Below, piece by piece: positions 63,192 to 64,000 of a stretch of 64,000 nt of DNA. The notes beneath the pieces were generated by a model that was not told the origin of the DNA, made no database searches, and was given only the letters and a program-made list of their open reading frames with translations. This stretch comes from Pancytospora philotis (taxonomy: Eukaryota > Microsporidia): contig JALRLY010000272.1 in the NCBI GenBank assembly GCA_023647555.1, positions 1-64,000 on the forward strand, read 5' to 3'. Position numbers and translations under genes: made by a program. How positions within the stretch are numbered: the first letter of the stretch is position 1; the number at the start of each line of letters is the position of its first letter.

Positions 63192-64000
63192 CTATTTATT
63201 ACTCTTCAGCCGTTTCCTGGCCTCCTCCATCTCGTTCCGCTCGGCCTCTTTCTTCCGCGCCTTCTCCTCGTCCTCCAGCTTCTCGAGCTCCTGCTGGTAG
63301 AAGAAGGCCTTTGTCTTGTCCTTCGCCGCGAGCGCCGCGTCGCGCTTCAGGATCAGGTCGATCTTGAGCTCGGAGCGCTTCTTCTTCCGCGGGTTCGCCT
63401 TCGCGCGGTTCTCGACCATCCTGGCCACCTCCTCGTCCGTCATGCTGCCGCGCATCTGCTCCTTGACGCGGCGGCACTTGTCGTTCAGGAGGCCGACGTT
63501 CTCTATGGCAAACGCATCGAGGAAGTGCCGCAGCTCGTCCGCCTCCATGGGGTTCCCGCTTATGTTCGTGAGCTCGAAGTTCTTGATGATCTTCGCGCCC
63601 GTGTCGAGGTTGAGCGCAACCGTCGTCTGCGCGCCCGGGCCGTCGCCCTTCGTCTGCGGCAGCCTGTACGGCGGCACCTCGACGACCCCGACGATCTTGC
63701 AGATGCGGTAGTCGCTGTTCAGCTTCACGCGCACGAAGCAGCCCCGGAAGCTGCTGAAGGCGGGCTTGAAGACGTTCTCCACCAGCAGGCGGCGCGGGCA
63801 CACGAACTCGCACGACTCCAGGGTGATGGCAGGCTCTGAGACCGCGGGCGCGGGCGCCTCCTCCAGCGCCATGAGCTGCCGCTTCTCCTCGATCTCGGCT
63901 ATCTTCAGATAGCGCTTGTAGAGGATCTCCTCGCGCTGCTTCTCGCTCATGCTCTCGAGCTTCTCGCGGTCCGCCTCGTCGCAGTAGAGGTCGTTCTGGC
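63192..64000 (-). CDS. RTF1: RTF1 (Paf1 complex), Plus3 domain, cut by window end
   Basis: C-terminal 269 codons; the frame stays open to base 64000, so the start is outside. Rtf1 links elongating Pol II with histone H2B ubiquitylation. The part before the domain reads CDEADREKLESMSEKQREEIL, the usual D-E-x-D-R-x-x-L-x-x-M-[ST]-E-x-E-R-E lead-in. The Plus3 domain follows, with three conserved basic positions: CRRLLVENVFKPAF, GCFVRVKL, YRICKIVGVVEVPPYRL. Then a NExE-type helix and a Lys/Glu coiled coil to the stop. Internal ATG 63950 is unlikely to be the start. Confidence 0.92.
   Translation of the reverse strand, partial: QNDLYCDEADREKLESMSEKQREEILYKRYLKIAEIEEKRQLMALEEAPAPAVSEPAITLESCEFVCPRRLLVENVFKPAFSSFRGCFVRVKLNSDYRICKIVGVVEVPPYRLPQTKGDGPGAQTTVALNLDTGAKIIKNFELTNISGNPMEADELRHFLDAFAIENVGLLNDKCRRVKEQMRGSMTDEEVARMVENRAKANPRKKKRSELKIDLILKRDAALAAKDKTKAFFYQQELEKLEDEEKARKKEAERNEMEEARKRLKSNK

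Noticed and set aside
1..64000. CRISPR arrays, insertion sequences, rRNA genes, spliceosomal introns
   Set aside because: Looked for and not seen: no regularly spaced repeats, no transposase-like protein, no rRNA segment, and no gene needing an intron to restore its frame.

Overview
The window looks like nuclear DNA of a compact eukaryotic parasite, most probably a microsporidian (confidence about 0.8 for the phylum; I cannot name the species). Genes are single-exon. Many conserved proteins are shorter than usual: CCT4 480 aa, RPN2 829 aa, the SM protein 500 aa, Psf2 162 aa, SBDS 219 aa. Start codons sit a few bases behind an AAATTTT box followed by a CCC or GCCC triplet, and many stop codons lie inside an AATAAA-like signal. 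Both traits are known from microsporidia. Four tRNA genes lie between the protein genes.

Layout. 1-19.3 kb is dominated by secreted paralogs: six of family A (five on the minus strand, three of them in tandem), two of family B and one decayed B copy. SEC63, a Yop1/REEP protein and a ubiquitin protease are set among them. 19.4-33.5 kb holds a RING-WD40 E3 ligase, a polo-like kinase, an AP-complex mu chain, a 1125-aa orphan, a multi-span membrane protein, CCT4 and the Mps1/TTK kinase. 33.6-39.6 kb is a second secreted cluster (family D, three copies, one truncated, plus relative E). 40-47.3 kb is housekeeping again: Nup98-type nucleoporin, RPN2, a small helical protein, GINS Psf2 and TFIIA gamma. 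47.7-57.7 kb carries three long family C proteins and a short family A member around a glutathione peroxidase and an SM vesicle-fusion protein. 58-64 kb has SBDS, ribulose-phosphate 3-epimerase, a J-like membrane protein, DCP2, a tiny acidic protein and the Plus3 half of RTF1.

How the parts relate. The housekeeping genes cover ER translocation, vesicle traffic, proteasome and chaperonin, nuclear pore, replication, transcription and mitotic control; I see no operons. The accessory part, about 21 kb or one third of the window in 17 loci, encodes proteins with an N-terminal signal or hydrophobic segment and no family I recognise. Families A, B and C share two weak sequence blocks, and D and E resemble each other, so they may be one fast-evolving superfamily exported towards the host. 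Two family C proteins and the 1125-aa orphan end in a basic cluster followed by a SUMO-interaction-like motif, which suggests (inference only) action in a host nucleus.

Limits. Everything was read by eye. Domain names rest on recognised motifs, and paralogy rests on visible motif alignment, not on computed scores. A 50-N assembly gap interrupts one family A gene.
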